The notes under the pieces: model-generated | Told to the model about the DNA's origin: nothing | What the model saw: the letters and a program-made list of their open reading frames with translations, nothing else | The model's database searches: none | In this document: piece by piece, positions 1 through 7,234 of the stretch | How positions within the stretch are numbered: the stretch's first letter is position 1 | How the letters are laid out: each line of letters begins with the position of its first letter | Source: an uncultured Prevotellaceae bacterium | Lineage (GTDB): Bacteria > Bacteroidota > Bacteroidia > Bacteroidales > Bacteroidaceae | Assembly (NCBI GenBank): GCA_900319225.1 | Contig: ONNV01000007.1 | Coordinates: forward strand, 112,888-176,887 | Length of the DNA stretch: 64,000 nt | Direction of reading: 5' to 3' | Program-made: the position numbers and the translations under genes

Positions 1-478
1 TCCGCTTGTGGGGCGTGCACAGTGTTACAAGACAGCCGGTGACATGCTCAGGATAAACATATCGGGCAAGGTCCCGCTGGTACGCGTGCTCAACAACCGC
101 GGTCAGGATTTCTATGTGGACAGCCGCGGCGAGATCCTTACCCAGCACTCCCTGGCAGTTCAGCTGCCTGTGGCTACGGGATATATCGACCGTAAGTTTG
201 CATCGGACGATCTTCTGGATGTGGTGAACGCCATAGACCGTTCGGAGTTCTGGAAGGCTCAGGTGGAGCAGATAAACGTGACACGTGAGGGTCAGATAGA
301 GCTGGTACCCCGTGTGGGTGACCACCTGCTAATACTGGGAACTGCCCAGGATGTGGAGAACAAGCTGAAACGTCTGGAGAACTTCTACCGTAAGGGCCTG
401 GACAATGTAGGCTGGAACAAGTACCGCTCCATAAGCGTGGCTTATGAGAATCAGGTAGTATGTAAGAAACGAAAATAA
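1..478 (+). CDS. ftsQ: Cell division protein FtsQ, C-terminal part (5' end outside window)
   Basis: This is the last about 158 residues of an open frame that enters from the left edge; codons before position 8 are also open, so no start is visible. The sequence fits the periplasmic beta domain of FtsQ/DivIB: a segment reading PLVRVLNNRGQDFYVDSRGE, then the stretch around LLILGTAQDVENKLKRLENF that is typical of the end of the beta domain in Bacteroidota FtsQ. FtsQ is a bitopic inner-membrane protein that links early and late divisome proteins. It stops 5 bases before ftsA, in the order ftsQ-ftsA-ftsZ found at the end of the dcw cluster, which supports the call as much as the sequence does. Confidence 0.88.
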   Translation, partial: PLVGRAQCYKTAGDMLRINISGKVPLVRVLNNRGQDFYVDSRGEILTQHSLAVQLPVATGYIDRKFASDDLLDVVNAIDRSEFWKAQVEQINVTREGQIELVPRVGDHLLILGTAQDVENKLKRLENFYRKGLDNVGWNKYRSISVAYENQVVCKKRK

Positions 479-483
479 GATAG

Positions 484-1935
484 ATGGAAAACGAAAAAAC
501 AATTGTTGCCATTGAGCTTGGTTCATCCAAGATCTCAGGTGTGGCCGGTCAGATACTGACGGGCGGCTCTCTCAAGGTGTTGGCTTACGCCCAAGTGCCG
601 TCATCATCATGTATCAGACATGGTGCCGTATATAATCTGGACAAGACTGCCAATGCCATTGCCGAGGTTGTGGGCCGTCTGGACAACATCCTTTCCACAC
701 GTATAGAGAAGGTATACGTGGGTTACAACGCCAAGGGACTGCGCTCAGTGATAAGCCGTGTGGAGCATAAGTTTGAGGAGGAGACGGTGGTCAGCCAGGA
801 GGTGATTGACGACATGTTCCAGCAGTGCAGCGAGATTGAGTACAACGGTTACGTCAATCTGTTCCAGGAGTCTCAGGAGTATGTCGTGGACAGCAAACGC
901 GGAATGGAGACCGATCCCATGGGCGTGGCCTGCCGCTCTCTTGAGGGCAACTATCTGAATATACTGCTCAAGAAACAGGTTACCGATTATATAGCACAGT
1001 GTTTCCGTACCGCACAGGTGCAGATTCTGGACGGTTATGTGGCTCCTATGGCCCAGGCCGATGCAGTCCTGACCGATGACGACCGCCAGCAGGGTTGCGC
1101 CCTGGTGGATTACGGTGCAGACACTACCACCGTATCGGTCTACAAGAACGGTATGCTGCGTTACCTGCGTGTCATTCCGTTGGGCAGTGCACTGATAACC
1201 CGTGACCTGTCGGCCATACTCAAGATAGAGACCGAACAGGCCGAGCAGATAAAGTGCACCTACGGTCTGTGCAACCTGATAGGCAGTCAGGATAATGAGG
1301 AGACCATCATGCTGAATCAGCGTAAGGTGTCACTCAATGAGATCGGTGAGATAATTGAGGCCCGTAATGAGGAGATTATCCGTAATGTGGCCGCCCAGAT
1401 AAAGGCATCGGGTTACAGTGAGGTGCTCTATGCCGGAATAGTGCTGACCGGAGGCGGATCGCAGCTGCGCCAGCTTGACCAGGTATTCATGAAGATCATG
1501 GAGACCAACCGCAAGCCCCGTGTGATTGCCGAGCCTATCTGCGGTGTGGTATGGAACGAGCAGAGCTGGAAACGCGGTGACGGATCACAGCTGTCACTTC
1601 TTTCAGTCATGGCCAAGGGTGACGAGAACTGCTGCGAGTTGCCCAAGATGGATGAGATAGACAACCTGGCACCCGAGAATCAGGATAAGGTGATACAGCA
1701 GAGCCTGTTTACCGAGGAGGGTGAGAGCGCCCAGGAGGAGCGTGACCGCAAAGAGGAGGAGGAACGCCGTAAGGCTGCAGAGGCTGCAGAGAAGGAGATT
1801 CAGGAGAAGGAACCCGAAGATACCAATACCGGCGGAAAGAAGAAGATAAACTTCTTTAAGCGTGCCCTGGACAGTTTCCTCAACTACAGCGAGGATTTCT
1901 TTGATGACAGCGATGACAAGAACACTGAAAACTGA
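484..1935 (+). CDS. ftsA: Cell division protein FtsA
   Basis: Actin-like ATPase of 483 residues that anchors FtsZ filaments to the inner membrane. Visible: the phosphate-1 motif near residues 8-20 (VAIELGSSKISG), the phosphate-2 region ALVDYGADTTTVSVY near residue 206, and the adenosine motif GIVLTGGGSQLRQL near 319. The C-terminus is longer than in enterobacterial FtsA. A charged, E/R/K-rich linker (about 405-445) leads to a lysine-rich amphipathic stretch, KKKINFFKRALDSFL (about 452-466), which I infer to be the membrane-targeting helix, and then to an acidic tail. It starts 5 bases after the ftsQ stop and is followed by ftsZ, so the three genes are probably one transcript. Confidence 0.96.
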   Translation: MENEKTIVAIELGSSKISGVAGQILTGGSLKVLAYAQVPSSSCIRHGAVYNLDKTANAIAEVVGRLDNILSTRIEKVYVGYNAKGLRSVISRVEHKFEEETVVSQEVIDDMFQQCSEIEYNGYVNLFQESQEYVVDSKRGMETDPMGVACRSLEGNYLNILLKKQVTDYIAQCFRTAQVQILDGYVAPMAQADAVLTDDDRQQGCALVDYGADTTTVSVYKNGMLRYLRVIPLGSALITRDLSAILKIETEQAEQIKCTYGLCNLIGSQDNEETIMLNQRKVSLNEIGEIIEARNEEIIRNVAAQIKASGYSEVLYAGIVLTGGGSQLRQLDQVFMKIMETNRKPRVIAEPICGVVWNEQSWKRGDGSQLSLLSVMAKGDENCCELPKMDEIDNLAPENQDKVIQQSLFTEEGESAQEERDRKEEEERRKAAEAAEKEIQEKEPEDTNTGGKKKINFFKRALDSFLNYSEDFFDDSDDKNTEN

Positions 1936-1953
1936 CCTTAATTGATTACGACT

Positions 1954-3165
1954 ATGAATCAGGAGATAAAAGACTTTGAGGAGAACGAGATACTTCCGTT
2001 TGACTTTCCTACCGAGGCACGTAAGATAATAAAGGTTGTCGGTGTGGGCGGCGGTGGCGGCAATGCCGTCAAGAACATGTACCGTGAAGGCATCCATGAT
2101 GTGGTATTCGTGATTGCCAATACAGACCAGCAGGCTCTGGCCGACTCGGATATACCTATCAAGCTGCAGCTGGGACGTCAGACCACCAACGGACTTGGCG
2201 CAGGTAACGACCCCGATGTAGCCCGTAAGGCTGCCGAGGAGAGCATTGAGGAGATAAAGGCACAGTTTAAGGATGACACCCAGATGGTGTTCATTACCGC
2301 AGGTATGGGTGGCGGTACCGGAACCGGTGCAGCCCCTGTCATTGCCCGTTGTGCCAAGGAGTGCGGTATGCTTACCGTGGGTATCGTGACCATCCCGTTC
2401 AAGTTTGAGATGCGCCCCAAGATCAAGCAGGCCCTTAAGGGTGTGCGTGAGATGTCACAGCATGTGGATGCCCTGCTTGTAATAAGCAACGAGAAACTGC
2501 TTGAGATCTACCCGGACCAGAGTGTGGCTACCGGATTCAAGCATGTGGACGAGACTCTTACCACTGCCACCAAGAGCATAGCTGAGCTCATTACCTGCCG
2601 CGGAATAATAAACCTTGATTTCCGTGATGTAAAGAAGATACTGAGCAACGGCGGTGTGGCAATAATGAGTACCGGAATTGCCAGCGGCGAGAACCGTGTC
2701 AACCAGGCGTTTGACGCAGCCCTCAAGTCACCGCTGCTCTATAACAATGATATCCACAAGTCCAAGAAGATACTGTTCAACATCTATCAGAGCACCAAGG
2801 CCGAGTATCAGCTCATGCTCGATGAGATGAATGAGGTTCGCCATTTCATGGACAAGTTTGAGGATAAGAACATTGAGGTTATCTGGGGTCTTGCCAATGA
2901 CGATACCCTGAATGATGAGGTCAAGATTACGGTGCTGGCCACCGGATTTGGAATGGAGAGCATCCCGATGATGGAGGATGAGGAGGAGACTGACCGCGTT
3001 ATCGAGGATATTTACGGCGACCGCGTCAACAAGAAGCAGCTCTATCTCTATGAGATGAGTGATGCCGATCTGGACAATGACGCACTGATTGACGCGATTG
3101 AGTCATCACCCTCATATCTGCGCAACTCCGTTGGACTGGCCGAGATTAAGGCTCTGCGCGCTTAA
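1954..3165 (+). CDS. ftsZ: Cell division protein FtsZ
   Basis: Tubulin-like GTPase that forms the cytokinetic ring. The tubulin signature GGGTGTG lies near residues 119-125, preceded by the glycine-rich loop VGVGGGGGNAV near 28-38. The frame is open back to a TTG at 1942, but the first ATG, at 1954, is the natural start (protein MNQEIKDFEENE, 403 residues). The linker after the GTPase core is short (about residues 320-355), and the protein ends in a conserved Bacteroidota-type tail around DADLDNDALIDAIESSPSYL. The stop overlaps the convergent recO stop by 4 bases, leaving no room for a terminator between them. Confidence 0.97.
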   Translation: MNQEIKDFEENEILPFDFPTEARKIIKVVGVGGGGGNAVKNMYREGIHDVVFVIANTDQQALADSDIPIKLQLGRQTTNGLGAGNDPDVARKAAEESIEEIKAQFKDDTQMVFITAGMGGGTGTGAAPVIARCAKECGMLTVGIVTIPFKFEMRPKIKQALKGVREMSQHVDALLVISNEKLLEIYPDQSVATGFKHVDETLTTATKSIAELITCRGIINLDFRDVKKILSNGGVAIMSTGIASGENRVNQAFDAALKSPLLYNNDIHKSKKILFNIYQSTKAEYQLMLDEMNEVRHFMDKFEDKNIEVIWGLANDDTLNDEVKITVLATGFGMESIPMMEDEEETDRVIEDIYGDRVNKKQLYLYEMSDADLDNDALIDAIESSPSYLRNSVGLAEIKALRA

Positions 3166-3890
3166 CCGAACACGGTCTCAAGGATCTCAATGGATTTGAG
3201 TACCGGGAAAGCCGGTATGTGCAGACGGAAATAATTGTTCAAAGAATTAAGCAGTGTGACGCGTTCCTGACCTGTCAGGGGCGCGTCGTTTATCTCATCA
3301 TAGCTGCTGTTCATAAGCAGGTTCAGCTTGTATGAAAGCTCGGCCGGCATATAGTCGGAGTGTAGGGGCGTCAGGGGCGTGAAACAGCCGTCACGCATAT
3401 CCAGTACTGCACCGGGCGTGTATTCATCGGAATTGGGACATACGCCTATGTGGCTGGCCGTACCAATCATGAAGGCTATGTGAAAGTTGGCGTAACTGCC
3501 GTCCGGGGCATTGTCAAACCAGCGTAGTGACTCCGTAAGGAAGGTGTACAGGCCGGGGTTGTTCTGCTCCGAGCGCAGGGCATGGGTCAGGAACTCTGAC
3601 AGGAACAGCGCAATGGCGCTTTTCTGCGGGTTGAACGGAATCTCCCTGTAGGGCAGGGAGTTCTTGGCTTCCTTGATGTGATGCAGATTCTCGGTGGGTA
3701 CATACTCAGCCTGGAATTCCAGGTGTGTGAGCGGCTGCAGAAGGGTGTTGCGTGACGCGTTCCTGCCGCTCTTGGACATGAACCATATGAACGGGACCAT
3801 ACCGTGCGTGCGCGTGAATATACGGGCCACACTGCTGCGGTCATTATGCCTTACCGCACCTATAAGTATGCCTTGTTCTGCTATCCACAT
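3162..3890 (-). CDS. recO: DNA repair protein RecO
   Basis: RecO of 242 residues, the usual length. It helps RecR load RecA onto SSB-coated single-stranded DNA in RecF-pathway repair. The N-terminal OB-fold region is recognisable (GILIGAVRHNDRSSVARIFTRTHGMVPF), followed by the helical part. I see no CxxC zinc pair. It is transcribed towards ftsZ, and the two stop codons overlap by 4 bases. A good TAnnTTTG box sits 22 bases upstream of its ATG on the minus strand, so it has its own promoter. Confidence 0.93.
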   Translation of the reverse strand: MWIAEQGILIGAVRHNDRSSVARIFTRTHGMVPFIWFMSKSGRNASRNTLLQPLTHLEFQAEYVPTENLHHIKEAKNSLPYREIPFNPQKSAIALFLSEFLTHALRSEQNNPGLYTFLTESLRWFDNAPDGSYANFHIAFMIGTASHIGVCPNSDEYTPGAVLDMRDGCFTPLTPLHSDYMPAELSYKLNLLMNSSYDEINDAPLTGQERVTLLNSLNNYFRLHIPAFPVLKSIEILETVFG

Positions 3891-3912
3891 GGAGGTTCTC
3901 TTTAGTCTGTAG

Positions 3913-3920
3913 CAAAATTA
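3913..3920 (-). promoter_or_regulatory. recO promoter, -7 box
   Basis: On the minus strand the bases read TAATTTTG, a match to the Bacteroidota -7 consensus TAnnTTTG, 22 bases before the recO ATG at 3890. No clear -33 TTTG is seen. Confidence 0.55.
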
Positions 3921-3979
3921 GACAATTATAATCAGAACTGCGCTAGGCTCTTAAGATTCTAAAAAATTTGGGGAGATTG

Positions 3980-4010
3980 TTTGCCGTTTGGAAAAATGTA
4001 ACTACTTTTG
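3980..4010 (+). promoter_or_regulatory. Promoter of tRNA-Glu and rpsT
   Basis: This is the most complete promoter in the window: TTTG at 3980-3983, 19 bases, then TACTTTTG at 4003-4010. It matches the primary sigma factor consensus TTTG-N19-21-TAnnTTTG. It is followed by a short leader that can form a small hairpin (about 4025-4050) and then tRNA-Glu. Confidence 0.75.
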
Positions 4011-4054
4011 CATCCGCTTTATAGGGCAGCCTCTGGGGGCTTCCCGGAAAGGAT

Positions 4055-4126
4055 GGCGCGTTCGTATATCGGCTAGTACTCAAGATTTTCATTCTTGCAA
4101 GATGAGTTCGACTCTCATACGCGCTA
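4055..4126 (+). tRNA. tRNA-Glu (UUC)
   Basis: Cloverleaf of 72 bases. The acceptor strands GGCGCGT (4055-4061) and ACGCGCT (4119-4125) pair with a G-U at the first position, and A4126 is the discriminator. The anticodon stem is CAAGA/TCTTG, the loop is TTTTCAT and the anticodon TTC is at 4088-4090. The T arm is TGAG-TTCGACT-CTCA. No CCA is encoded (the next bases are CAAA). It lies 35 bases before rpsT with no terminator between, so the two are probably co-transcribed. Confidence 0.95.
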
Positions 4127-4161
4127 CAAACAGAAAAAATTAAAATTTAAAAGTTGTTATA

Positions 4162-4416
4162 ATGGCAAACCACAAATCAGCCTTGAAGGCTATCAGAAAG
4201 AGCGAGAAGAGAAGACTTCACAACCGTTATTATGCAAAGACCATGCGTAATGCAGTTCGTCAGCTTCGCGCTATGACCAACAAGGAGGAGGCAGTAGCAA
4301 CCTATCCCAAGGTTCAGAAGATGCTTGACAAGCTGGCCAAGACCAATCTTATCCACAAGAACAAGGCCGCTAACCTCAAGTCAAAGCTCTGCGCTCACAT
4401 CGCTAAGCTCGCGTAA
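4162..4416 (+). CDS. rpsT: 30S ribosomal protein S20
   Basis: Basic protein of 84 residues, rich in K, R and A, starting [19 protein letters not shown]20 is a primary binding protein of the 16S rRNA body. Length and composition match the family. An AT-rich leader with no Shine-Dalgarno precedes the ATG, as is normal for ribosomal genes in this phylum. It follows tRNA-Glu without a visible terminator. Its TAA is followed immediately by a 31-base inverted repeat of the GGGACAGTCCC family whose loop contains a terminator hairpin. Confidence 0.97.
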   Translation: MANHKSALKAIRKSEKRRLHNRYYAKTMRNAVRQLRAMTNKEEAVATYPKVQKMLDKLAKTNLIHKNKAANLKSKLCAHIAKLA

Positions 4417-4524
4417 CACATTAGGGACAGTCCCCTTTGTGTGCATTGGTCAAAAAAATAGGTTGGTTCTCACGAACCAACCTTTAATTTTTTAATGCAC
4501 ACAAAGGGGACTGTCCCTAATGTG
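4417..4524. repeat. GGGACAGTCCC-family inverted repeat, copy A
   Basis: Perfect 31-base inverted repeat: left arm 4417-4447, right arm 4494-4524. Each arm carries the core AGGGACAGTCCCC. The left arm starts on the first base after the rpsT stop codon. The 46-base loop holds a terminator-like hairpin. Related copies, with the same core but different outer and inner arm sequence, lie at 34330-34458, 38364-38436 and 40859-40925. Confidence 0.9.
4452..4493 (+). terminator. rpsT terminator nested in the repeat
   Basis: Hairpin GGTTGGTT (4461-4468) / AACCAACC (4475-4482) with a 6-base loop. An A run lies before it and TTTAATTTTTT after it. The A/T symmetry means it could end transcription in either direction. 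Confidence 0.75.
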
Positions 4525-4532
4525 CCACCGAA

Positions 4533-4552
4533 AAATACCATCGCACCTGCGT
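4533..4552 (-). repeat. Dispersed 20-base repeat (ACGCAGGTGCG type)
   Basis: On the minus strand this reads ACGCAGGTGCGATGGTATTT. Near-identical copies on the plus strand lie at 11686-11705 and 11729-11748, downstream of gyrB. Confidence 0.6.
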
Positions 4553-4580
4553 TTTCCCGTGCGTGATCCTAACCTGCACG

Positions 4581-4728
4581 AGGTTTCCAGATGCACCCAG
4601 TAAAACGGAACCCCGACAGCAAAGCGTTGTCGGGGTTTCGTTTTACCCGGCCTGGAAGGCCGGCAGAGTGGAATGGAACGTAGTGGAATGAAACGGGTTT
4701 GGGGCGTCGCCGCCCCAAACTAAAAAAA
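4581..4728 (+). repeat. Variable-stem hairpin element, copy 1
   Basis: Begins AGGTTTCCAG. Hairpin A: arms 4600-4618 and 4628-4646 (19 bases, one G-T wobble), stem sequence built on CCCCGACA, loop GCAAAGCGT. Hairpin B: CCGGCC-tgga-aGGCCGG, 4647-4663. Then GCAGAGTGGAATGG, and hairpin C: GTTTGGGGCG-tcgc-CGCCCCAAAC, 4697-4720, followed by TAAAAAAA. Copies 2 and 3 keep the plan but have entirely different hairpin A stems. Confidence 0.85.
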
Positions 4729-4738
4729 GGTAAAATGC

Positions 4739-4887
4739 AGGTTTCCAGCTGCAGTCAGTAAAAATGAATCCAAACAGCAAAGCGTTGTTTGGATTCATTT
4801 TTACCCGGCCTGGAAGGCCGGCAGAGTGGAGCGGGATATATCCCGCGGAACGGGTTTGGGGGCGTCGCCGCCCCCAAACTAAAAAAA
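4739..4887 (+). repeat. Variable-stem hairpin element, copy 2
   Basis: Tandem neighbour of copy 1. Hairpin A: arms 4758-4776 and 4786-4804, perfect 19-base pairing, stem built on ATCCAAACA, with the same loop GCAAAGCGT as copy 1. Hairpin B is identical to copy 1. A short palindrome, GCGGGATATATCCCGC (about 4831-4846), replaces the GGAATGG segment. Hairpin C (4854-4879) has one extra G and a matching extra C, a compensated change against copy 1. Confidence 0.85.
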
Positions 4888-4910
4888 TGTCGTGTATCTA
4901 ATACGTAGAT

Positions 4911-4989
4911 AGGTTTCCAGCCTGACGCTTAAGGCCTTCAGGCCGTAAAGCGAAAACCACCGAGCGTAGTGAAGCAGCGAGAACCCGCC
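4911..4989. repeat. Third, divergent repeat unit next to the CoA ligase stop
   Basis: Starts with AGGTTTCCAG like the two preceding units, then a hairpin CGCTT-aa-GGCC-ttca-GGCC-gt-aAAGCG (about 4926-4952). It ends with a 19-mer at 4971-4989 whose reverse complement, GGCGGGTTCTCGCTGCTTC, recurs with one change after the transporter stop at 63448-63466. Both copies have the same orientation relative to the stop codon they follow. Confidence 0.6.
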
Positions 4990-5002
4990 GCAAGGCCAAA
5001 AC

Positions 5003-6670
5003 CTACTTCTTAGCCTCAGCGTCCTTATTACGAATCTCCACGCGTTTGATCTTACCGCTGATAGTCTTAGGCAACTCCTCCACGAACTCCACCACACGCG
5101 GATACTTATAAGGAGCCGAAACCTTCTTGACATGATCCTGGATCTCCTTGATAAGAGCCTCCTTATCGGGATAATCCTTATACTCCTTAGCCAGAATGAT
5201 GGTAGCCTTGACTACCTGACCGCGAACCTCATCAGGGACGCCGGTAACGGCGCACTCCACAACTGCGGGGTGTGTCATCAGGGCGCTCTCAACCTCGAAC
5301 GGTCCTATGCGGTAACCGGAGCTCTTGATAACGTCATCAGTGCGGCCTACGAACCAGTAGTAACCGTCACCGTCACGCCATGCAACATCGCCGGTATGGT
5401 AGATTCCGTTGTTGTGTACGGTCTTGGTGAGTTCGGGATTGTGGTAATACTCCTCAAACAGACCAAGCGGCAGGCGCTTATCGGTATGCAGGATTATCTC
5501 ACCGCTCTCACCGTCCTCGGCGGAACGGCCGTCATTGGTGAGCAGGTCCATGTCATATGCGGGGTTGGGCACACCCAGTGAACCGGGTTTGGGAGTCATC
5601 CAGGGGAATGTGCCGATGGTCATGGCAGTCTCGGTCTGGCCGAATCCCTCATGGATATCCAGGCCTGTATGCTCTTTCCAGAACTCAAATACGCTGGGGT
5701 TGAGCGGCTCACCTGCAGTGGTGCAGTACTTGAGTGCGCTCAGGTCATACTGGCTCAGGTCCTCACGAATCAGATAACGGTAGATTGTGGGGGGAGCGCA
5801 GAATGATGTAACGCGGTACTTGGCCATTGCAGCCAGTATGTTGGCGGGAGTGAACTTCTCGTGGTCATAAACGAACACTGCTGCACCTGACAGCCACTGT
5901 CCGTAGAGCTTGCCCCATACGGCCTTGCCCCAACCGGTATCGGCTACGGTAAGATGCAGGCTCTGCTCATTTACGTTGTGCCAGTACTTGGCGGTAACGA
6001 TATGTCCCAGAGGATAGAGAAAATTGTGTGCCACCATCTTGGGGTTACCGCTTGAACCGGAAGTGAAGTATAGCAGTGATATGTCATGATTGTCATTTAC
6101 ATGCTCGGGGCGATGGAACTCAGGTGCGTTTTTCATACCCTCATCCATGCTGTACCACCCGTCCTTGTTGTATGAACCGGTGGCAACGCGGATCTTTACC
6201 GACGGAGCATCCTTGAGACAGTCATTCACATGCTGTATCATGATGGGCTCATCGGCACTTACAATCATCTTGATCTGGGCTGAGTTGGCGCGGTAGATGA
6301 GGTCCTTGGGGGTGAGCAGGTGGGTTGCGGGGATTGCCACGGCACCCAGCTTGTGCAGAGCCACGATTGAGAACCAGAACTCGGCGCGGCGCTTGAGCAT
6401 CATCATGACGCAGTCACCCTTGCCAATACCCAGTGACTGGTAGAATGCGGCCACCTGGTCTGATTTGCGCTTTATGTCGGCAAATGTATAACGGACCTCG
6501 GCGCCCTCGTCATTGGTCCACAGAAGGGCAAGCTTGTCGGGGTTGGTACGGGCCCACTCATCGACTACGTCGTAGCCGAAATTGAAGTTGTCCGGTACTA
6601 TTATCTCAAAATTCTTCTGGAAATCCTCCAGTGAGTCAAAATTGACTTTCTTCAGGTATTTCTCTAACAT
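5003..6670 (-). CDS. AMP-forming acyl-CoA synthetase (medium-chain / ACSM-like)
   Basis: Adenylate-forming enzyme of 555 residues: activates a carboxylic acid with ATP to the acyl-AMP and then transfers it to CoA. The P-loop-like motif YFTSGSSGNPK is at 201-211, GFGQTETAMT near 345, the YHTGDVAWRD hinge region near 425, and the C-terminal catalytic lysine is in KTISGKIKR near 539. Substrate cannot be read from sequence; the family contains medium-chain and aryl acid ligases. It is the last gene of an operon in which two ligases alternate with two XRE-cupin regulators, 5 bases after the regulator at 6676. The gene ends at repeat unit 4911-4989. Confidence 0.88.
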   Translation of the reverse strand: MLEKYLKKVNFDSLEDFQKNFEIIVPDNFNFGYDVVDEWARTNPDKLALLWTNDEGAEVRYTFADIKRKSDQVAAFYQSLGIGKGDCVMMMLKRRAEFWFSIVALHKLGAVAIPATHLLTPKDLIYRANSAQIKMIVSADEPIMIQHVNDCLKDAPSVKIRVATGSYNKDGWYSMDEGMKNAPEFHRPEHVNDNHDISLLYFTSGSSGNPKMVAHNFLYPLGHIVTAKYWHNVNEQSLHLTVADTGWGKAVWGKLYGQWLSGAAVFVYDHEKFTPANILAAMAKYRVTSFCAPPTIYRYLIREDLSQYDLSALKYCTTAGEPLNPSVFEFWKEHTGLDIHEGFGQTETAMTIGTFPWMTPKPGSLGVPNPAYDMDLLTNDGRSAEDGESGEIILHTDKRLPLGLFEEYYHNPELTKTVHNNGIYHTGDVAWRDGDGYYWFVGRTDDVIKSSGYRIGPFEVESALMTHPAVVECAVTGVPDEVRGQVVKATIILAKEYKDYPDKEALIKEIQDHVKKVSAPYKYPRVVEFVEELPKTISGKIKRVEIRNKDAEAKK

Positions 6671-6675
6671 GCTTA

Positions 6676-7233
6676 TCAGAATATGATGGCAAGGAACCTT
6701 GCGGGCTCGCCGTTAAGTGCCCTCATGCCATGGGGCTGTGTTGAATCAAAGTATATGCTGTCTCCGGGGTTGAGTGTGAGTTCCTTGCCGCCGATGCTCA
6801 GGAGCAGTGTGCCTTTGAGTACCAGGTTGAACTCCTGACCCTCATGTGAGTTCAGGTGCATCACATTCTCCATCTTGGGATCTACCGTTACGATAAAGGG
6901 TGATGCCTTGGCATGCTTGAATCCCATGGCCAGAGCCTGATACTTATATGCTTTCTGACGCTCTATTACTGGACCTTTGCCCTTGCGTACCAGCCAGTAG
7001 CTGCTCATGTTAGGGGCGTCGCCTGCAAAGAGTTCAAGAGGCTCCACACCGTACACACCGGCTGCGTTGCAGAGGAAATTCATCGGAATATCCGATTCAC
7101 CTGACTCATAGCGTTTCAACTCATCGGGGGTGATGCCGCACTTCTGTGCCACCTCCTCAACGGTCATTTCCAGATCCTCGCGCAGTCCGCGAAGACGCAT
7201 GGCCATCTGTTTGATCTGTTCGTTTATCTCCAT
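6676..7233 (-). CDS. XRE-family regulator with C-terminal cupin domain
   Basis: Protein of 185 residues. An N-terminal helix-turn-helix (about residues 8-62, with MTVEEVAQKCGITPDELKRYESG) is followed by a cupin_2 barrel (about 110-185, with HEGQEFNLVLKGTLLLSIGG and the second motif PGDSIYFDSTQPHGMRAL). Such proteins usually repress or activate adjacent catabolic genes and may bind a small ligand in the cupin. It lies 1 base from the upstream ligase and 5 from the downstream one, so regulator and ligases are translated together. The ligand is unknown; an acyl-CoA or free acid related to the ligases is my inference. Confidence 0.88.
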   Translation of the reverse strand: MEINEQIKQMAMRLRGLREDLEMTVEEVAQKCGITPDELKRYESGESDIPMNFLCNAAGVYGVEPLELFAGDAPNMSSYWLVRKGKGPVIERQKAYKYQALAMGFKHAKASPFIVTVDPKMENVMHLNSHEGQEFNLVLKGTLLLSIGGKELTLNPGDSIYFDSTQPHGMRALNGEPARFLAIIF

Positions 7234-7234
7234 A

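Noticed and set aside
1942-1953. ftsZ start at the TTG of 1942
   Set aside because: A normal ATG follows four codons later and no feature supports the TTG.
4417-5002. CRISPR array in the repeat block after rpsT
   Set aside because: The repeats are two or three long palindromic units, not many short repeats with unique spacers, and no cas genes are nearby.
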